The notes under the pieces: model-generated
Database searches by the model: none
Told to the model about the DNA's origin: nothing
Seen by the model: the letters and a program-made list of their open reading frames with translations, nothing else
DNA from: Bradyrhizobium sp. WBAH42
GTDB taxonomy: Bacteria; Pseudomonadota; Alphaproteobacteria; Rhizobiales; Xanthobacteraceae
Reading direction: 5' to 3'
NCBI RefSeq assembly: GCF_024585265.1
Contig: NZ_CP036533.1
Coordinates: 7,387,001 to 7,451,000 of the forward strand
Length of the DNA stretch: 64,000 nucleotides
Shown: piece after piece, positions 16,153 to 26,415 of the stretch
Position numbering within the stretch: the first letter of the stretch is position 1
Layout of the letters: each line of letters opens with the position of its first letter
Made by a program: the position numbers and the translations under genes

Positions 16153-17739
16153 TCAATAACCCAGCGCGCAGCCGTCCTTGCGGGGATCGGAGCCGCCGGT
16201 GAGCGTGCCCTTGTCCCAATCGATCCAGATCGCCTGGGCGCCGCCGAGCGGGCCGACCACGCTGGTGGTCTTGTGGCCGAGCTTCTTCAGGCCCTCGACG
16301 ATGGCGGCCGGCACGCTGTCCTCGAGCTGGTACTGGCCCTCGTAGTGCAGACCGCGCGGCATGTCGATCGCCTCCTGCACGTCGCAGCCGTAGTCGAGGA
16401 TGTTGGTCAGGAGGTGAGTCTGGCCCGTCGGCTGGTACTGGCCGCCCATGACCGCGAACGACATCGTGGAACGGCCGCCCTTGGTGAGCAGGCCCGGCAT
16501 GATCGTGTGCAGCGGGCGCTTGCCGCCTTCGATGCAGTTGGGATGGCCCGGCTGGATGCGGAAGCCGCCGGCGCGATTCTGGAACAAGACACCGGTCTTG
16601 TTCGAGACGATCGCCGAGCCGAAGGAATGCGCAACCGAGTTGATGAACGAGCAGACGTTGCGGTCCTTGTCTACGACCGTGATGTAGATGGTCGAGGGAT
16701 TCATCGGCGGCGCGACGTTCGGCAGGTCGAGCATGCCGTCCATGCGGATCTTGCTGATGTACTCGTCGGCAAAGCCCTTCTCGAGCATCTCGGCGACGTT
16801 GATCTTCATGTGCGCAGGCGAGGCAACATGCATCTCGCGGTTCATGTAGGCGATGCGTGCCGCTTCCGCCTCGAGATGGAAGCGCTCGACGCTCACTGGC
16901 GCATACTTGGTCAGATCGAAGCGCGACAGGATGTTGAGCATCAAGAGCGCGGTGACGCCCGGGCCGTTCGGCGGGCACTGCCAGACGTCGTAGCCCTTGT
17001 ACATGGTGCCGATCGGCGTGGTCACTTCGGTCGTGTGCACGGCGAAATCGTCGAGCGTGTGCAGGCCACCGATGCCCCTGAGGGTCTCGACCATGTCCTC
17101 CGCGATCTCGCCCTTGTAGAAGGCGTCGCGGCCGTTCTTGGCGATCGCGCGCAGCGTCTTGCCGAGCTCGGCCTGGCGGATGACGTCGCCTGCGACCGGC
17201 GGCTGGCCGCCCGGCAACAAATAGCGCACGGTGTTGGTGCCATTCTTCAGCTTCTCGAACTGGTTCTTCCAGTCGAAGGCGATGCGGGGCGCGACGACAT
17301 AACCTTCCTCGGCCGCCTTGATCGCAGGCTGCAGCAGCCGGTCGAAACCGAACTTGCCGTGATCGCGCAGCACGGTGGCAAAGGCGTCGATCACGCCGGG
17401 GATCGAGACCGCATGCGCCGAGGTGAGCGGCACGGAGTTGATCTTGCGCTCGAGATACCAGTCGGCATTCGCCGCCTTCGGCGCGCGGCCGGAGCCGTTA
17501 TAGGCGACGATCTTGCCCTCGCCCCGCGGCTGGATCAGCGCAAAGCAATCCCCGCCGATGCCGGTCGATTGCGGCTCGATCACGCCGAGCAGGGCCGAGC
17601 CGGCGACCGCCGCGTCCACCGCGGTGCCGCCCTCGCGCAGCACCTCGATCGCGGCGAGCGAGGCCTGCGGATGCGAGGTCGCCACCATCGCGTTGGTGGC
17701 GTGGACCGTGGACCTGCCGGGGAAATGGAAGTTTCTCAT
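16153..17739 (-). CDS. Gamma-glutamyltransferase family protein
   Basis: This is a 528-residue Ntn-hydrolase of the gamma-glutamyltranspeptidase family. It has VATSHPQASLAAIEVLREGGTAVDAAVA near the start, TGIGGDCFALI, and the processing region NPSTIYITVVDKDRN, where the Thr (or adjoining Ser) would become the N-terminal nucleophile after self-cleavage. The C-terminal GG box (PLHTIMPGLL, MGGQYQP) is present. No signal peptide is seen with start ATG 17739, so it may be cytoplasmic and act on other gamma-glutamyl or acyl substrates rather than glutathione. The frame is open upstream to 17937, but without family similarity. Confidence 0.87.
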   Translation of the reverse strand: MRNFHFPGRSTVHATNAMVATSHPQASLAAIEVLREGGTAVDAAVAGSALLGVIEPQSTGIGGDCFALIQPRGEGKIVAYNGSGRAPKAANADWYLERKINSVPLTSAHAVSIPGVIDAFATVLRDHGKFGFDRLLQPAIKAAEEGYVVAPRIAFDWKNQFEKLKNGTNTVRYLLPGGQPPVAGDVIRQAELGKTLRAIAKNGRDAFYKGEIAEDMVETLRGIGGLHTLDDFAVHTTEVTTPIGTMYKGYDVWQCPPNGPGVTALLMLNILSRFDLTKYAPVSVERFHLEAEAARIAYMNREMHVASPAHMKINVAEMLEKGFADEYISKIRMDGMLDLPNVAPPMNPSTIYITVVDKDRNVCSFINSVAHSFGSAIVSNKTGVLFQNRAGGFRIQPGHPNCIEGGKRPLHTIMPGLLTKGGRSTMSFAVMGGQYQPTGQTHLLTNILDYGCDVQEAIDMPRGLHYEGQYQLEDSVPAAIVEGLKKLGHKTTSVVGPLGGAQAIWIDWDKGTLTGGSDPRKDGCALGY

Positions 17740-17935
17740 CGAATGTCTTGCTCTCTTGGCCGTCGGCGCGATGGGCGCGCCATCTCGAAAACCGCGTCTA
17801 CATGACACATTCCCGCCCGGCGGGGCAATGCTGGCATACCAGGAAAATGGCAGCCATCCGCTGGGCGTATAGACCTTTTTCCGGCTTTCGCGATGCGGGT
17901 TTTCCGGGCGCCGTCGGCCTGCTAAACGAGCGGCC

Positions 17936-18694
17936 ATGAATACGGCTTACAAGGTCTGCGCCTTCTATCAATTCGTCGCCCTCCCGGATTACCGCGAGCT
18001 GCGCGAGCCGCTGCGCGCCTGCTGCGCCGGCCTTGGGCTGAAGGGCAGCGTGTTGCTGGCGCAGGAGGGCATCAACGGCACGATCGCCGGTGCGCCGGAG
18101 GCGATCGACGCCTTCGCTCATGAGCTCGCACACGGCGACATGTTCGGCGGCAGGCTCGTCAATCTCGAATTGAAGTTTTCCGCTGCTGAGGCGATGCCGT
18201 TCGGACGGTTGAAGGTGCGGCTGAAGAGGGAGATCGTCACGCTGGGCGATGCGGCCGCCGATCCGACCCGCCAGGTCGGCACCTATGTCGACGCGCGCGA
18301 ATGGAACGCGCTGATCGCGGCACCCGATACCCTAGTGCTCGACACCCGCAACGCCTTCGAGGTCGCGATGGGGACGTTCGAGGGCGCGGTCGATCCCGGC
18401 ATCAAGAGCTTCGGCCAGTTCAAGGACTTTGCCGCCGAGCGGCTCGATCCGACACGGCACCGCAGGATCGCGATGTTCTGCACCGGCGGCATTCGCTGCG
18501 AGAAGGCGAGCGCGCATCTGCTCGCGCGGGGCTTTGCCGAGGTCTATCACCTCAGGGGCGGCATTCTGAGATATCTGGAAGAGGTGCCGGAGGCGGAGAG
18601 CCGCTGGCGCGGCGAATGCTTCGTGTTCGACGAGCGCGTGGCGATCGGCCACGGTTTGCGCGAGCGAAACAAGGACGTAACGCGTGACGAATGA
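17936..18694 (+). CDS. trhO: tRNA uridine 5-hydroxylase (rhodanese family, TrhO/UPF0176)
   Basis: The 252-residue protein has the N-terminal acylphosphatase-like domain (AFYQFVALPDYRELR, LLAQEGINGTIAG) and a rhodanese domain with LDTRNAFEVAMGTFEGAVDP and the catalytic loop CTGGIRCEKAS (Cys182). TrhO proteins hydroxylate U34 of certain tRNAs, the precursor step to 5-carboxymethoxyuridine or methoxyuridine. It is slightly shorter at the C-terminus than the E. coli enzyme, lacking its Cys-rich tail. The stop overlaps the slyX start by 11 nt. Confidence 0.9.
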   Translation: MNTAYKVCAFYQFVALPDYRELREPLRACCAGLGLKGSVLLAQEGINGTIAGAPEAIDAFAHELAHGDMFGGRLVNLELKFSAAEAMPFGRLKVRLKREIVTLGDAAADPTRQVGTYVDAREWNALIAAPDTLVLDTRNAFEVAMGTFEGAVDPGIKSFGQFKDFAAERLDPTRHRRIAMFCTGGIRCEKASAHLLARGFAEVYHLRGGILRYLEEVPEAESRWRGECFVFDERVAIGHGLRERNKDVTRDE

Positions 18695-18902
18695 GATCAA
18701 GACGCTGAGCGAGCGCATCGACAGGCTGGAGACGCGCCTCGCCTATCAGGACGACACGATCGAGACGTTGAACCAGACCATCACCGCGCAGTGGAAGCAG
18801 ATCGACAGGCTGACGCGGCAGATCACCGAGCTCAATGCTCGGCTGCAGGAGGCCGAGGCAAGTGCGCCAGGGCCTGCCAACGAGCCTCCGCCGCATTATT
18901 AA
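18684..18902 (+). CDS. slyX: SlyX family protein
   Basis: This is a 72-residue coiled-coil protein starting at GTG 18684: TNEIKTLSERIDRLETRLAYQDDTIETLNQTI, with heptads to about residue 55 and the typical C-terminal PPPHY (final residues PPPHY). Function of SlyX is unknown. It overlaps trhO by 11 nt in a different frame, so the pair is translationally linked. Confidence 0.88.
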   Translation: MTNEIKTLSERIDRLETRLAYQDDTIETLNQTITAQWKQIDRLTRQITELNARLQEAEASAPGPANEPPPHY

Positions 18903-18908
18903 GCGGTG

Positions 18909-20810
18909 TTACTGGCCGGACGCCTTGGGCAGCAGGTCCATGACCTCGCTGGACATCACCAGGCGGTTGCGGCCTGCGGCCTTGGCGGCATAGAGCGCCT
19001 GGTCGGCAGCTTCGACCAGCGCAGCGACCCCTGCGGTTCGTTCGAACGCCGGCCTGCAGGCTGCGCCGCCAAGCGAGGCCGTGACGCATCCGGCCGCCAG
19101 GTTGCTGCCATGAGCGAGGCCGGCCTCGTGAATGGCGTTGCGGATCCGTTCGCCGACGCGGGCGCAGCCGGCGGCGTCGATGTTAGGCAGCAGCATGGCG
19201 AATTCCTCACCGCCATAACGCGCCGCCAGATCGCCGACGCGCTGCGCTTCGGCCGCGATGATCTTTGCGATCAGGCGCAGGCACGCATCGCCCGCGGGAT
19301 GGCCGTATTCGTCGTTGTAGGCCTTGAAGTGGTCCACATCGATCATCAGCAAGGCAAGGCTGGAGCGGTCGCGATAGGCACGCGCCCATTCCTCCTTCAG
19401 ACGCTCGTCGAAGCGGCGGCGATTGGCAAGTCCGGTGAGGCTGTCCTCGATCGCCAGCGTCTCGAGTCTCGTTTCCAGCTTCTTGTGCTCGGTGATGTCG
19501 CGGGAGATCGCGACCACGCCGTCGACGCGGCCGTCGTCCTTGCGCGTCACCCGCATGGTCGATTCGAGCCAGATCTCGCCGTTCTGCCGGTGCGAGTTGC
19601 GGTAGGTGAGACGCGCCTCCTCCTTCTCGCCGCGCTTCATGGCATCGACGATCGCCTGGACCTCCGGCAGATCCTCCGGATTGACACCCGCGAGGGCCAG
19701 CGAACCGATCAGCTGATTTGGACGCCAGCCGACGACGCGGACCGACGAGGGCGAGACATAGCGCAGCCGCTCGTCGAGGCCGATGCGGGTCACCATGTCG
19801 CTAGAGCCTTCGGCGAGCAGGCGGAAATGCGCCTCCGTCTCGGCCAGTGCGACGGCCATGCGCTGACCGCGCTGCAACTGCCGCACCAGCACGCCGCCGA
19901 TCACCGCGATCAGCATCACCAGCGCGAGCACGTAGAGCATGCGCGAGATTGCCGCCGTGCGCCAGGGCGCGAGCAACTCGTCCTTGTCGACGGTGGCGAG
20001 CAGGAGGAGCGGGAAGCGGCTGCTGCGATTGAAGAAGCTGACGCGTTCGGCGCCATCCAACGGCGACGTGAAATGATAGGCGCCACTCGGCCGTTGCAGG
20101 CTCGGCTCGCGGAACAACGGCTTGTCGGCGACGCTCCGCCCGACGAATGTCTCGTTGCTGGGATTGCGCGCGACGATCAGGCCGTCGCCGTGCGCCAGTG
20201 ACACGGAGCTGTTGCGGCCGATCTCGAACTGCTCGTAGAAATGCGAGAGATATTTCGAGCTGATGCTCGCGAGCACCACGCCGCCGAAGCTGCCGTCCTG
20301 CTTGTTGAAGCGGCGTGACAGGGTGACGACCCATTCGCCGTCCAGCAGGCTCTTCACGGGACGGCCGACATGGGCCTCGCGCTTCGGCGAGAGCTGGTGA
20401 TATCGGAAGAAGGCATCGTCGCTGAAGGTCGCGCCGATCGTGCCAGGCGAGGTCAGCCAGTTGCCCTGATCGTCGATGATGTCGAGGCTGTGAATGCGCG
20501 CGATCGCCTTCTTGCGCACGTCCAGCAAGGTGCGCAGCTTGCCGATCGTGGCCGGCGCGGTGCCGTCCATCTCCAACCGGCTGACCACGCCCACGACACC
20601 GGAATCCAGGAGATCGAGGCTGTCCTCGGCATGCTGGGTCAGCGAACGCGCAACGTTCGCCATCTCCGTCTCGGCGCCCTTGAGGACCGCATCGCGTGCC
20701 GCCCATTCACGCCAACCGCTGACGCCGAGGATGGTCGCGCAGGTCAGCGCGACGAAAGCCGCCGCGCGTAGCGGCAGACGGCTCCATCCGGCTCGTTGGG
20801 TAGCACTCAT
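18909..20810 (-). CDS. Membrane diguanylate cyclase with extracellular sensor, PAS and GGDEF domains
   Basis: The 633-residue protein has a helix near residues 15-35, an extracytoplasmic sensor region (about 40-280, dCache-like, with DDQGNWLTSP and VVTLSRRFN), a second helix at about 290-310, a PAS domain (about 325-445) and a C-terminal GGDEF domain. The active-site loop reads GGEEF and is preceded by RVGD exactly five residues earlier, an intact RxxD product-inhibition site. It should therefore make cyclic di-GMP under feedback control, in response to a periplasmic signal. It is convergent with slyX with a 6-bp gap. Confidence 0.92.
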   Translation of the reverse strand: MSATQRAGWSRLPLRAAAFVALTCATILGVSGWREWAARDAVLKGAETEMANVARSLTQHAEDSLDLLDSGVVGVVSRLEMDGTAPATIGKLRTLLDVRKKAIARIHSLDIIDDQGNWLTSPGTIGATFSDDAFFRYHQLSPKREAHVGRPVKSLLDGEWVVTLSRRFNKQDGSFGGVVLASISSKYLSHFYEQFEIGRNSSVSLAHGDGLIVARNPSNETFVGRSVADKPLFREPSLQRPSGAYHFTSPLDGAERVSFFNRSSRFPLLLLATVDKDELLAPWRTAAISRMLYVLALVMLIAVIGGVLVRQLQRGQRMAVALAETEAHFRLLAEGSSDMVTRIGLDERLRYVSPSSVRVVGWRPNQLIGSLALAGVNPEDLPEVQAIVDAMKRGEKEEARLTYRNSHRQNGEIWLESTMRVTRKDDGRVDGVVAISRDITEHKKLETRLETLAIEDSLTGLANRRRFDERLKEEWARAYRDRSSLALLMIDVDHFKAYNDEYGHPAGDACLRLIAKIIAAEAQRVGDLAARYGGEEFAMLLPNIDAAGCARVGERIRNAIHEAGLAHGSNLAAGCVTASLGGAACRPAFERTAGVAALVEAADQALYAAKAAGRNRLVMSSEVMDLLPKASGQ

Positions 20811-20985
20811 GCGGCAGGGTCCTCCGATCGTCGGAAACCTCTGCCGCTTCTGTTATTTAATCCTGAAATCCCCACCGGAATACGCGGCGGTTTCCGCCGT
20901 TTCCAGTAGTCTTACGGACTCGGCGATCGACGCATCGCTAACAAGACATTAGCAGGCCTATCGGAATCCGGCGCCCCCGACGCCG

Positions 20986-21276
<291 letters not shown>

Positions 21277-21307
21277 TCAGGAGGCACAACCCTCTTCAGG
21301 ACCATTC

Positions 21308-22342
21308 GTGCCCCAGTCTTCGACGAAACCCTTCATCGACGTCCTCTCCGGCCAGCGCCAGAGCGTCCCGCCCATGTGGATGATGCGCCAGGCCGGACGC
21401 TACCTGGCGGAATATCGCGAGGTGCGCGCCAAGGCGGGCGGCTTCCTCGATCTCTGCTTCAACCCGGAGCTTGCGGCCGAGGTGACGCTGCAGCCGATCC
21501 GAAGGTTCGGCTTCGACGCGGCGATCATCTTTTCCGACATTCTGGTGATCCCCTACGCGCTCGGACGTGAGGTGCGCTTCGAGGTCGGCGAGGGCCCGCG
21601 GCTCGAGCCGCTCGACGATCCGGCCAAGGTGGCGACGCTGGCGCGGCGCGCCGATTTCGGCAAGCTCGAGCCGGTGTTCGCGGCGCTGAAGATCGTGCGC
21701 GGCGCGCTCGATCCCAAGGTTGCGCTGATCGGCTTCTGCGGCGCGCCGTGGACGGTGGCGACCTACATGGTCGCGGGCCACGGCACGCCGGACCAGGCGC
21801 CGGCCCGGATGATGGCCTACCGGCATCCCGAAGCTTTCTCTGAGATCATCGACGTGCTGGTCGACAACTCGATTCAATATCTGCTGGCACAGCTCGCCGC
21901 CGGCGCCGACGCGTTGCAGATCTTCGACACCTGGGCCGGCGTGCTGCCGCCGACCGAGTTCGCGCGCTGGTCGATCGAGCCGACGCAGCGCATCGTGGAG
22001 GGCGTAAGGGCCAAGGTGCCGGACGCGAAGATCATCGGCTTCCCGCGCGGGGCCGGCGCGCTGCTGCCGGCCTATGTCGAGGCGACTGGCGTCAACGCGG
22101 TCAGCATCGACTGGACCGCGGAGCCGGCCTTCATCCGCGAGCGGGTGCAGAGCAAGGTCGCGGTGCAGGGCAATCTCGATCCGCTGGTGCTGATCACGGG
22201 CGGCGCCGCGCTCGACCGCGCGGTCGACAACGTGCTGGCCAATTTTGCTGCCGGGCGGCTGATCTTCAATCTCGGCCACGGCATCCAGCCGGAAACGCCG
22301 ATCGCCCATGTCGAGCAGATGATCAAGCGCGTGCGCGGCTGA
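21308..22342 (+). CDS. hemE: Uroporphyrinogen decarboxylase
   Basis: This 344-residue protein has the signatures [20 protein letters not shown] (catalytic and binding Arg residues), the Asp in [24 protein letters not shown], and C-terminal [13 protein letters not shown]. It converts uroporphyrinogen III to coproporphyrinogen III in haem synthesis. The frame is open well upstream (to 20996), but homology and length fit GTG 21308, with AGGA 7 nt before. Only hemC-like DNA elsewhere in the window belongs to the same pathway. Confidence 0.95.
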   Translation: MPQSSTKPFIDVLSGQRQSVPPMWMMRQAGRYLAEYREVRAKAGGFLDLCFNPELAAEVTLQPIRRFGFDAAIIFSDILVIPYALGREVRFEVGEGPRLEPLDDPAKVATLARRADFGKLEPVFAALKIVRGALDPKVALIGFCGAPWTVATYMVAGHGTPDQAPARMMAYRHPEAFSEIIDVLVDNSIQYLLAQLAAGADALQIFDTWAGVLPPTEFARWSIEPTQRIVEGVRAKVPDAKIIGFPRGAGALLPAYVEATGVNAVSIDWTAEPAFIRERVQSKVAVQGNLDPLVLITGGAALDRAVDNVLANFAAGRLIFNLGHGIQPETPIAHVEQMIKRVRG

Positions 22343-22545
22343 TTTGTTTCGCCCTTTTGGGCGCGGCAAAACAAAAGTGCGAAAACAACCCCATGCACAG
22401 TAGCCAAGTCATTGAAAACCTTGGACTGGCATGACTCGCCTGTGCGTTTTGACTTGTCGGGCAAAACAGGCGCAAAATGACATCATCGCAGATCGTGATT
22501 TCGGCAGGGCTTACCGAGGCGGGCTGCGCTCGGAGAGAGGCCACA

Positions 22546-23379
22546 TCAAGCGAGGAAATCGCTGCGATTCACTCGGCTGAGCGACGTTTCTAGCCGGAGA
22601 TCGTCGCGCCTGATCTCTTCGACCGTCTCGAAGGTGAAACGGATGTGCTCGGCCGCAGCCGCTTCAGCCTCCTTGGTCTTGCCTGCGATCACCGCCTCCG
22701 CGAGCGCCAGATGTTGCTCCAGCAGCTGGTCGCGGACGCCCTCGCGCAAATAGAGTTGCGCGCGGCTGTAGAAGATGTTGTTGCGCAAGAGGTCGGCAAG
22801 CGCGCGCATGACGTGGAGCAACACCACGTTGTGGCTCGCCTCGTAGATCAGGAGATGAAGCTCCACGTCGGCATCACCCTCCTGGCTCGGATCTTCGAGC
22901 TTGTGGACCTTTCGCATCCGATCGGCGCAATCCCGGATCGCCTGACGGTCGAGATCGGTGGCGCGTAGCGCGGCGAAGCGGGCGGCGTGCGCCTCCTGAA
23001 TCCTGCGAAATTCGAAATAGTCGGCCGTGACACGCGGCTTGTCCTGCATCAGCGTTGCGAGGGGCCGCAGCAGCGGCGACAGGAACTGGGCGACGAACGT
23101 CCCCGAGCGGGTGGTGGCGAGCAGCCCACGCTTTTCGAGGATCTGCAGCGCCTCGCGCAGCGAGGGTCGCGAGATTTCCAGCTTCTCGGCGAGATCCCGC
23201 TCAGCCGCGAGCTTTTCTCCGGGCCGCAATACGCCCTCGAGGATCAGCTTCTCGATGTGATCGGCCATCGCTTCCGCAATTTTCGGGGTCCGGACGACGT
23301 TGCTCAAGATGGCACCTATCCCTTTGACGCGGCGTGAGATTTCGCTTGCGAAGTATGGCGCTTCCGCGCCGTCGGTCAA
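22546..23379 (-). CDS. GntR/FadR-family regulator, probable lactate locus regulator
   Basis: The 277-residue protein has an N-terminal winged helix (ILEGVLRPGEKLAAERDLAEKLEISRPSLREALQILEKRGL) and a C-terminal FCD effector domain with the metal-binding Asp and His pattern (DVELHLLIYEASHN and EQHLALAEAV). It is transcribed away from lldP and lldD, with a palindrome between them, so it is likely the LldR-type repressor relieved by lactate. Start TTG 23379 follows GGGGA; an internal TTG at GAILSNVV is an alternative that would remove about 24 residues. Confidence 0.85.
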   Translation of the reverse strand: MTDGAEAPYFASEISRRVKGIGAILSNVVRTPKIAEAMADHIEKLILEGVLRPGEKLAAERDLAEKLEISRPSLREALQILEKRGLLATTRSGTFVAQFLSPLLRPLATLMQDKPRVTADYFEFRRIQEAHAARFAALRATDLDRQAIRDCADRMRKVHKLEDPSQEGDADVELHLLIYEASHNVVLLHVMRALADLLRNNIFYSRAQLYLREGVRDQLLEQHLALAEAVIAGKTKEAEAAAAEHIRFTFETVEEIRRDDLRLETSLSRVNRSDFLA

Positions 23380-23432
23380 GCCTCATCCCCACCATCGATA
23401 CACGATGAATAATATTTCCCAATTGACAGTTG

Positions 23433-23451
23433 TGGTAAATTAATTTTACCA
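23433..23451. promoter_or_regulatory. Palindromic operator between the GntR regulator and lldP
   Basis: TGGTAAA-TTAAT-TTTACCA is a perfect 7-bp inverted repeat with a 5-nt AT-only centre, in the AT-rich stretch of the 152-bp divergent region. The GGT...ACC half-sites fit FadR-branch GntR operators (GT-N-AC core). It could control both directions. Confidence 0.6.
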
Positions 23452-23531
23452 AAGTGGATATCCGACAAATTTCGATGCCCAAGACCGTGGACCAGCGCGG
23501 CGGCGGATGAGGACAACCCGAGGAGATTTTC

Positions 23532-25178
23532 GTGGCGTGGACCCAGGCTTACGACCCCTTCAACAATCCATGGCTCTCGACCGCCGCGGCGGCGCTGCCA
23601 GTCATCGTGCTGCTGAGTGCAATTGCGGTCTTCGAGATCAAGGCGCATTGGGCGGCGGCCATTGGCCTCGTCACCGCCCTCGGCGTAGCCGTGTTCGCGT
23701 TCGGCATGCCGGCGGGCATGGCCGGAATGGCCGCGGTCTACGGCGCGGGCTTCGGGCTCCTGCCGATCGGCTGGATCATCATCAACATCATCTTCCTCTA
23801 TCAGCTTCTGAACGAGAAGGGCGAGTTCGCGGTGCTGCAACGCTCGGTGTCTTCGATCAGTGACGATCGCCGCCTGCAGCTGCTCTTCATCGCGTTTTCG
23901 CTGGGTGCGTTCTTCGAGGGCGCCGCCGGGTTTGGCACGCCGGTTGCGGTCACCGCCGCGATGCTGATAGGGCTTGGCTTTTCGCCGCTCGCCGCCTCCG
24001 GCCTGTCGCTGATCGCCAATACCGCGCCGGTCGCCTATGGCGCCCTCGGAACGCCCGTGATCGCGCTCAGCGCGGTGACCGGACTGGATCTCCAGGAGCT
24101 GAGCGGGATGATCGGGCGGCAGCTGCCGTTCTTCTCGCTGCTGGTGCCGTTCTGGCTGATCTGGGCCTTCGTCGGCTTCCGCCGAATGCTCGAGATCTGG
24201 CCCGCTATTCTGGTGGCCGGCGTCTCGTTCGCCGTTCCGCAATATCTGGTCTCGAACTTCCATGGCCCGTGGCTGGTCGACGTGATTGCCGCGGTGGTGT
24301 CGATGGCAAGCCTCGCGCTGTTCCTGCGCGTCTGGCGGCCCAGGCATGCGATGAAGGAGATGCCGGCGCGCTATGGCGCCCCGCTATCGGACCAGGCTTC
24401 CGTCGGCAAGGCCACCAAGGCGGCTGTCGCCAAGGCATGGACGCCCTGGCTCATCTTCTCGGCCTTCGTCTTCGCCTGGGGCACGCCGCAGGTGAAGAGC
24501 TGGCTCGACGGCATCTGGGTCGCCAAGTTTCCCGTGCTCGGGCTGCACAACCTCGTTCAGAAGGCGCCGCCGGTCGTGGCCAAGCCTGTCGCAGAGGGCG
24601 CGGTCTATGCGCTCAATCTGCTCTCGGCGGCCGGCACCGGCATTCTCCTGTCGGCGATCATTTCGGGCCTGCTGGTCGGCTACGGTCCGCTCGGTCTGAT
24701 CCGGATTTATGCGCGCACGCTCTATTTGACGCGCTACTCGCTCGCGACCATCGCCTGCATGCTGGCGCTCGGTTTCGTCACCCGCTACTCCGGCACGGAT
24801 GCCACGCTCGGACTGGCCTTCGCCAAGACCGGGGCGCTCTATCCGTTCTTCGGCGCGCTGATCGGCTGGCTCGGCGTCGCGCTGACGGGGTCGGATACGT
24901 CCTCGAACGTGCTGTTCGGGGGACTTCAGCGCATCAGCGCCGAACAGATCGGCGTCAGTCCGGTGCTTATGGCAGCCGCCAACAGCTCCGGTGGCGTCAT
25001 GGGCAAGATGATCGACGCGCAGAGCATCGTGGTCGCGTCCACCGCCACCAAATGGTACGGCCACGAGGGCACGATCCTGCGCTTCGTCTTCTTCCACAGC
25101 TTCGCGCTCGTCGTTCTCGTCGGCATCCTGGTGCTGGGCCAGGCCTATGTCTGGCCGCTCAAGCTGCTCGTGCCCTGA
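23532..25178 (+). CDS. lldP: L-lactate permease (LctP family)
   Basis: This is a 548-residue membrane protein with about 13 hydrophobic segments and family motifs GAFFEGAAGFGTPVAVTAAML, ANTAPVAYGALGTPVIAL, and GSDTSSNVLFG with AANSSGGVMGKMIDAQSIVVA. LctP carriers import lactate, and often glycolate, with protons. GTG 23532 is preceded by AGGAGA at about 8 nt. It is followed 13 bp later by lldD, which would oxidise the imported lactate. Confidence 0.93.
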   Translation: MAWTQAYDPFNNPWLSTAAAALPVIVLLSAIAVFEIKAHWAAAIGLVTALGVAVFAFGMPAGMAGMAAVYGAGFGLLPIGWIIINIIFLYQLLNEKGEFAVLQRSVSSISDDRRLQLLFIAFSLGAFFEGAAGFGTPVAVTAAMLIGLGFSPLAASGLSLIANTAPVAYGALGTPVIALSAVTGLDLQELSGMIGRQLPFFSLLVPFWLIWAFVGFRRMLEIWPAILVAGVSFAVPQYLVSNFHGPWLVDVIAAVVSMASLALFLRVWRPRHAMKEMPARYGAPLSDQASVGKATKAAVAKAWTPWLIFSAFVFAWGTPQVKSWLDGIWVAKFPVLGLHNLVQKAPPVVAKPVAEGAVYALNLLSAAGTGILLSAIISGLLVGYGPLGLIRIYARTLYLTRYSLATIACMLALGFVTRYSGTDATLGLAFAKTGALYPFFGALIGWLGVALTGSDTSSNVLFGGLQRISAEQIGVSPVLMAAANSSGGVMGKMIDAQSIVVASTATKWYGHEGTILRFVFFHSFALVVLVGILVLGQAYVWPLKLLVP

Positions 25179-25191
25179 TCGGGGGCTGGCG

Positions 25192-26346
25192 ATGCGATTG
25201 TCACAGTGTCACAATTTTCACGACTTCCGGCGGCTGGCGCGTCGCCGGCTGCCCGGGCCGATCTTCGACTACATTGACGGTGGGGCGGACGATGAGGTCA
25301 CCCACCGCCGCAACACGGCGAGCTTCGAGCAATGCGACCTCGTGCCCAATGTGCTGCGCGGCGTGCAAGAGGTCGACCTCTCGGTCACCGTCATGGGACA
25401 GAAGCTTGCTCTGCCGTTCTATTGCTCGCCGACGGCCTTGCAGCGTCTGTTTCACCATCGGGGCGAGCGTGCCGTCGCTGCGGCCGCGGCGCGCTACGGC
25501 ACCATGTTCGGCGTCTCCTCGCTCGGCACGGTCAGCCTCGAGGACCTGCGCAAGGCCCATGATACGCCGCAGGTCTATCAGTTCTACTTCCACAGGGATC
25601 GCGGGCTCAACCGTGCGATGATGCAGCGCGCCAAGGACGCCGGCGTCGAGGTGATGATGCTGACGGTCGACAGCATCACCGGTGGAAATCGCGAGCGCGA
25701 CCTGCGGACGGGATTCAGTATCCCCTTCCGTCTGACGCTCGCCGGCATGCTCCAGTTCGTGATCAAGCCGCAATGGGGCATCCAGTATGTCACCCACGAG
25801 AGATTCAGGCTGCCGCAACTGGAGGAGCATGTCGACATGAGCGGTGGCGCGGTGTCGATCGGCCGGTATTTCACCGAGATGCTGGATCCGTCGATGAATT
25901 GGGACGATGTCGCCGAGATGGTGCGAAGCTGGAACGGGCCGTTCTGTCTGAAGGGGATCATGTCGCCGGCCGATGCGCGCCGCGCGGTCGAGATCGGCTG
26001 CGCCGGGATCATCCTGTCGAACCATGGTGGCCGGCAGCTCGACGGTTCTCGCTCCGCCTTCGACCAACTCGCCGAAATCGTCGACGCCGTCGGCGATCGC
26101 ATCGACGTGATGATGGATGGCGGCATCCAGCGCGGGACCCACATCCTGAAGGCGCTCTCGCTCGGTGCCAAGGCCGTCGGCCTTGGGCGCTCCTATCTCT
26201 ATCCGCTGGCGGCGGCCGGCCAGCCCGGCGTCGAGCGGGCCCTCGGCCTGTTGCGGGCCGAGCTCGAGCGCGACATGAAGCTGATGGGATGCACCTCGAT
26301 CGGCCAACTCTCGCGCGCCAATTTGCGCTTCAAGTCGGCGGCGTGA
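25192..26346 (+). CDS. lldD: FMN-dependent L-lactate dehydrogenase / alpha-hydroxy-acid oxidase
   Basis: This 384-residue TIM-barrel flavoenzyme has the N-terminal FDYIDGGADDEVTHRRN, the substrate-binding YFHRDRGLN region, and the active-site SNHGGRQLDGSRSAFDQL (catalytic His and binding Arg), followed by VMMDGGIQRGTHILKALSLGA. The reaction is L-lactate to pyruvate with electrons to the respiratory chain. A long insertion after residue 180 matches the membrane-associated class. ATG 25192 lies 13 bp after lldP; the frame upstream overlaps lldP and is not used. Confidence 0.92.
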   Translation: MRLSQCHNFHDFRRLARRRLPGPIFDYIDGGADDEVTHRRNTASFEQCDLVPNVLRGVQEVDLSVTVMGQKLALPFYCSPTALQRLFHHRGERAVAAAAARYGTMFGVSSLGTVSLEDLRKAHDTPQVYQFYFHRDRGLNRAMMQRAKDAGVEVMMLTVDSITGGNRERDLRTGFSIPFRLTLAGMLQFVIKPQWGIQYVTHERFRLPQLEEHVDMSGGAVSIGRYFTEMLDPSMNWDDVAEMVRSWNGPFCLKGIMSPADARRAVEIGCAGIILSNHGGRQLDGSRSAFDQLAEIVDAVGDRIDVMMDGGIQRGTHILKALSLGAKAVGLGRSYLYPLAAAGQPGVERALGLLRAELERDMKLMGCTSIGQLSRANLRFKSAA

Positions 26347-26415
26347 AACACCGGCGCGACGGCATCGATAGGAGGCTGTCATCAATTTGAGCGGCGCGCG
26401 CGGGACCTGACGGTT

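Noticed and set aside
16060..17805. 581-codon open frame on the plus strand
   Set aside because: It is antisense to the gamma-glutamyltransferase gene, whose family motifs are clear.
22343..22545. Possible small RNA or terminator after hemE
   Set aside because: A short CGCCC/GGGCG hairpin exists but has no T tract, and the rest looks like ordinary intergenic DNA that may be a dispersed repeat. There is not enough to call a feature.
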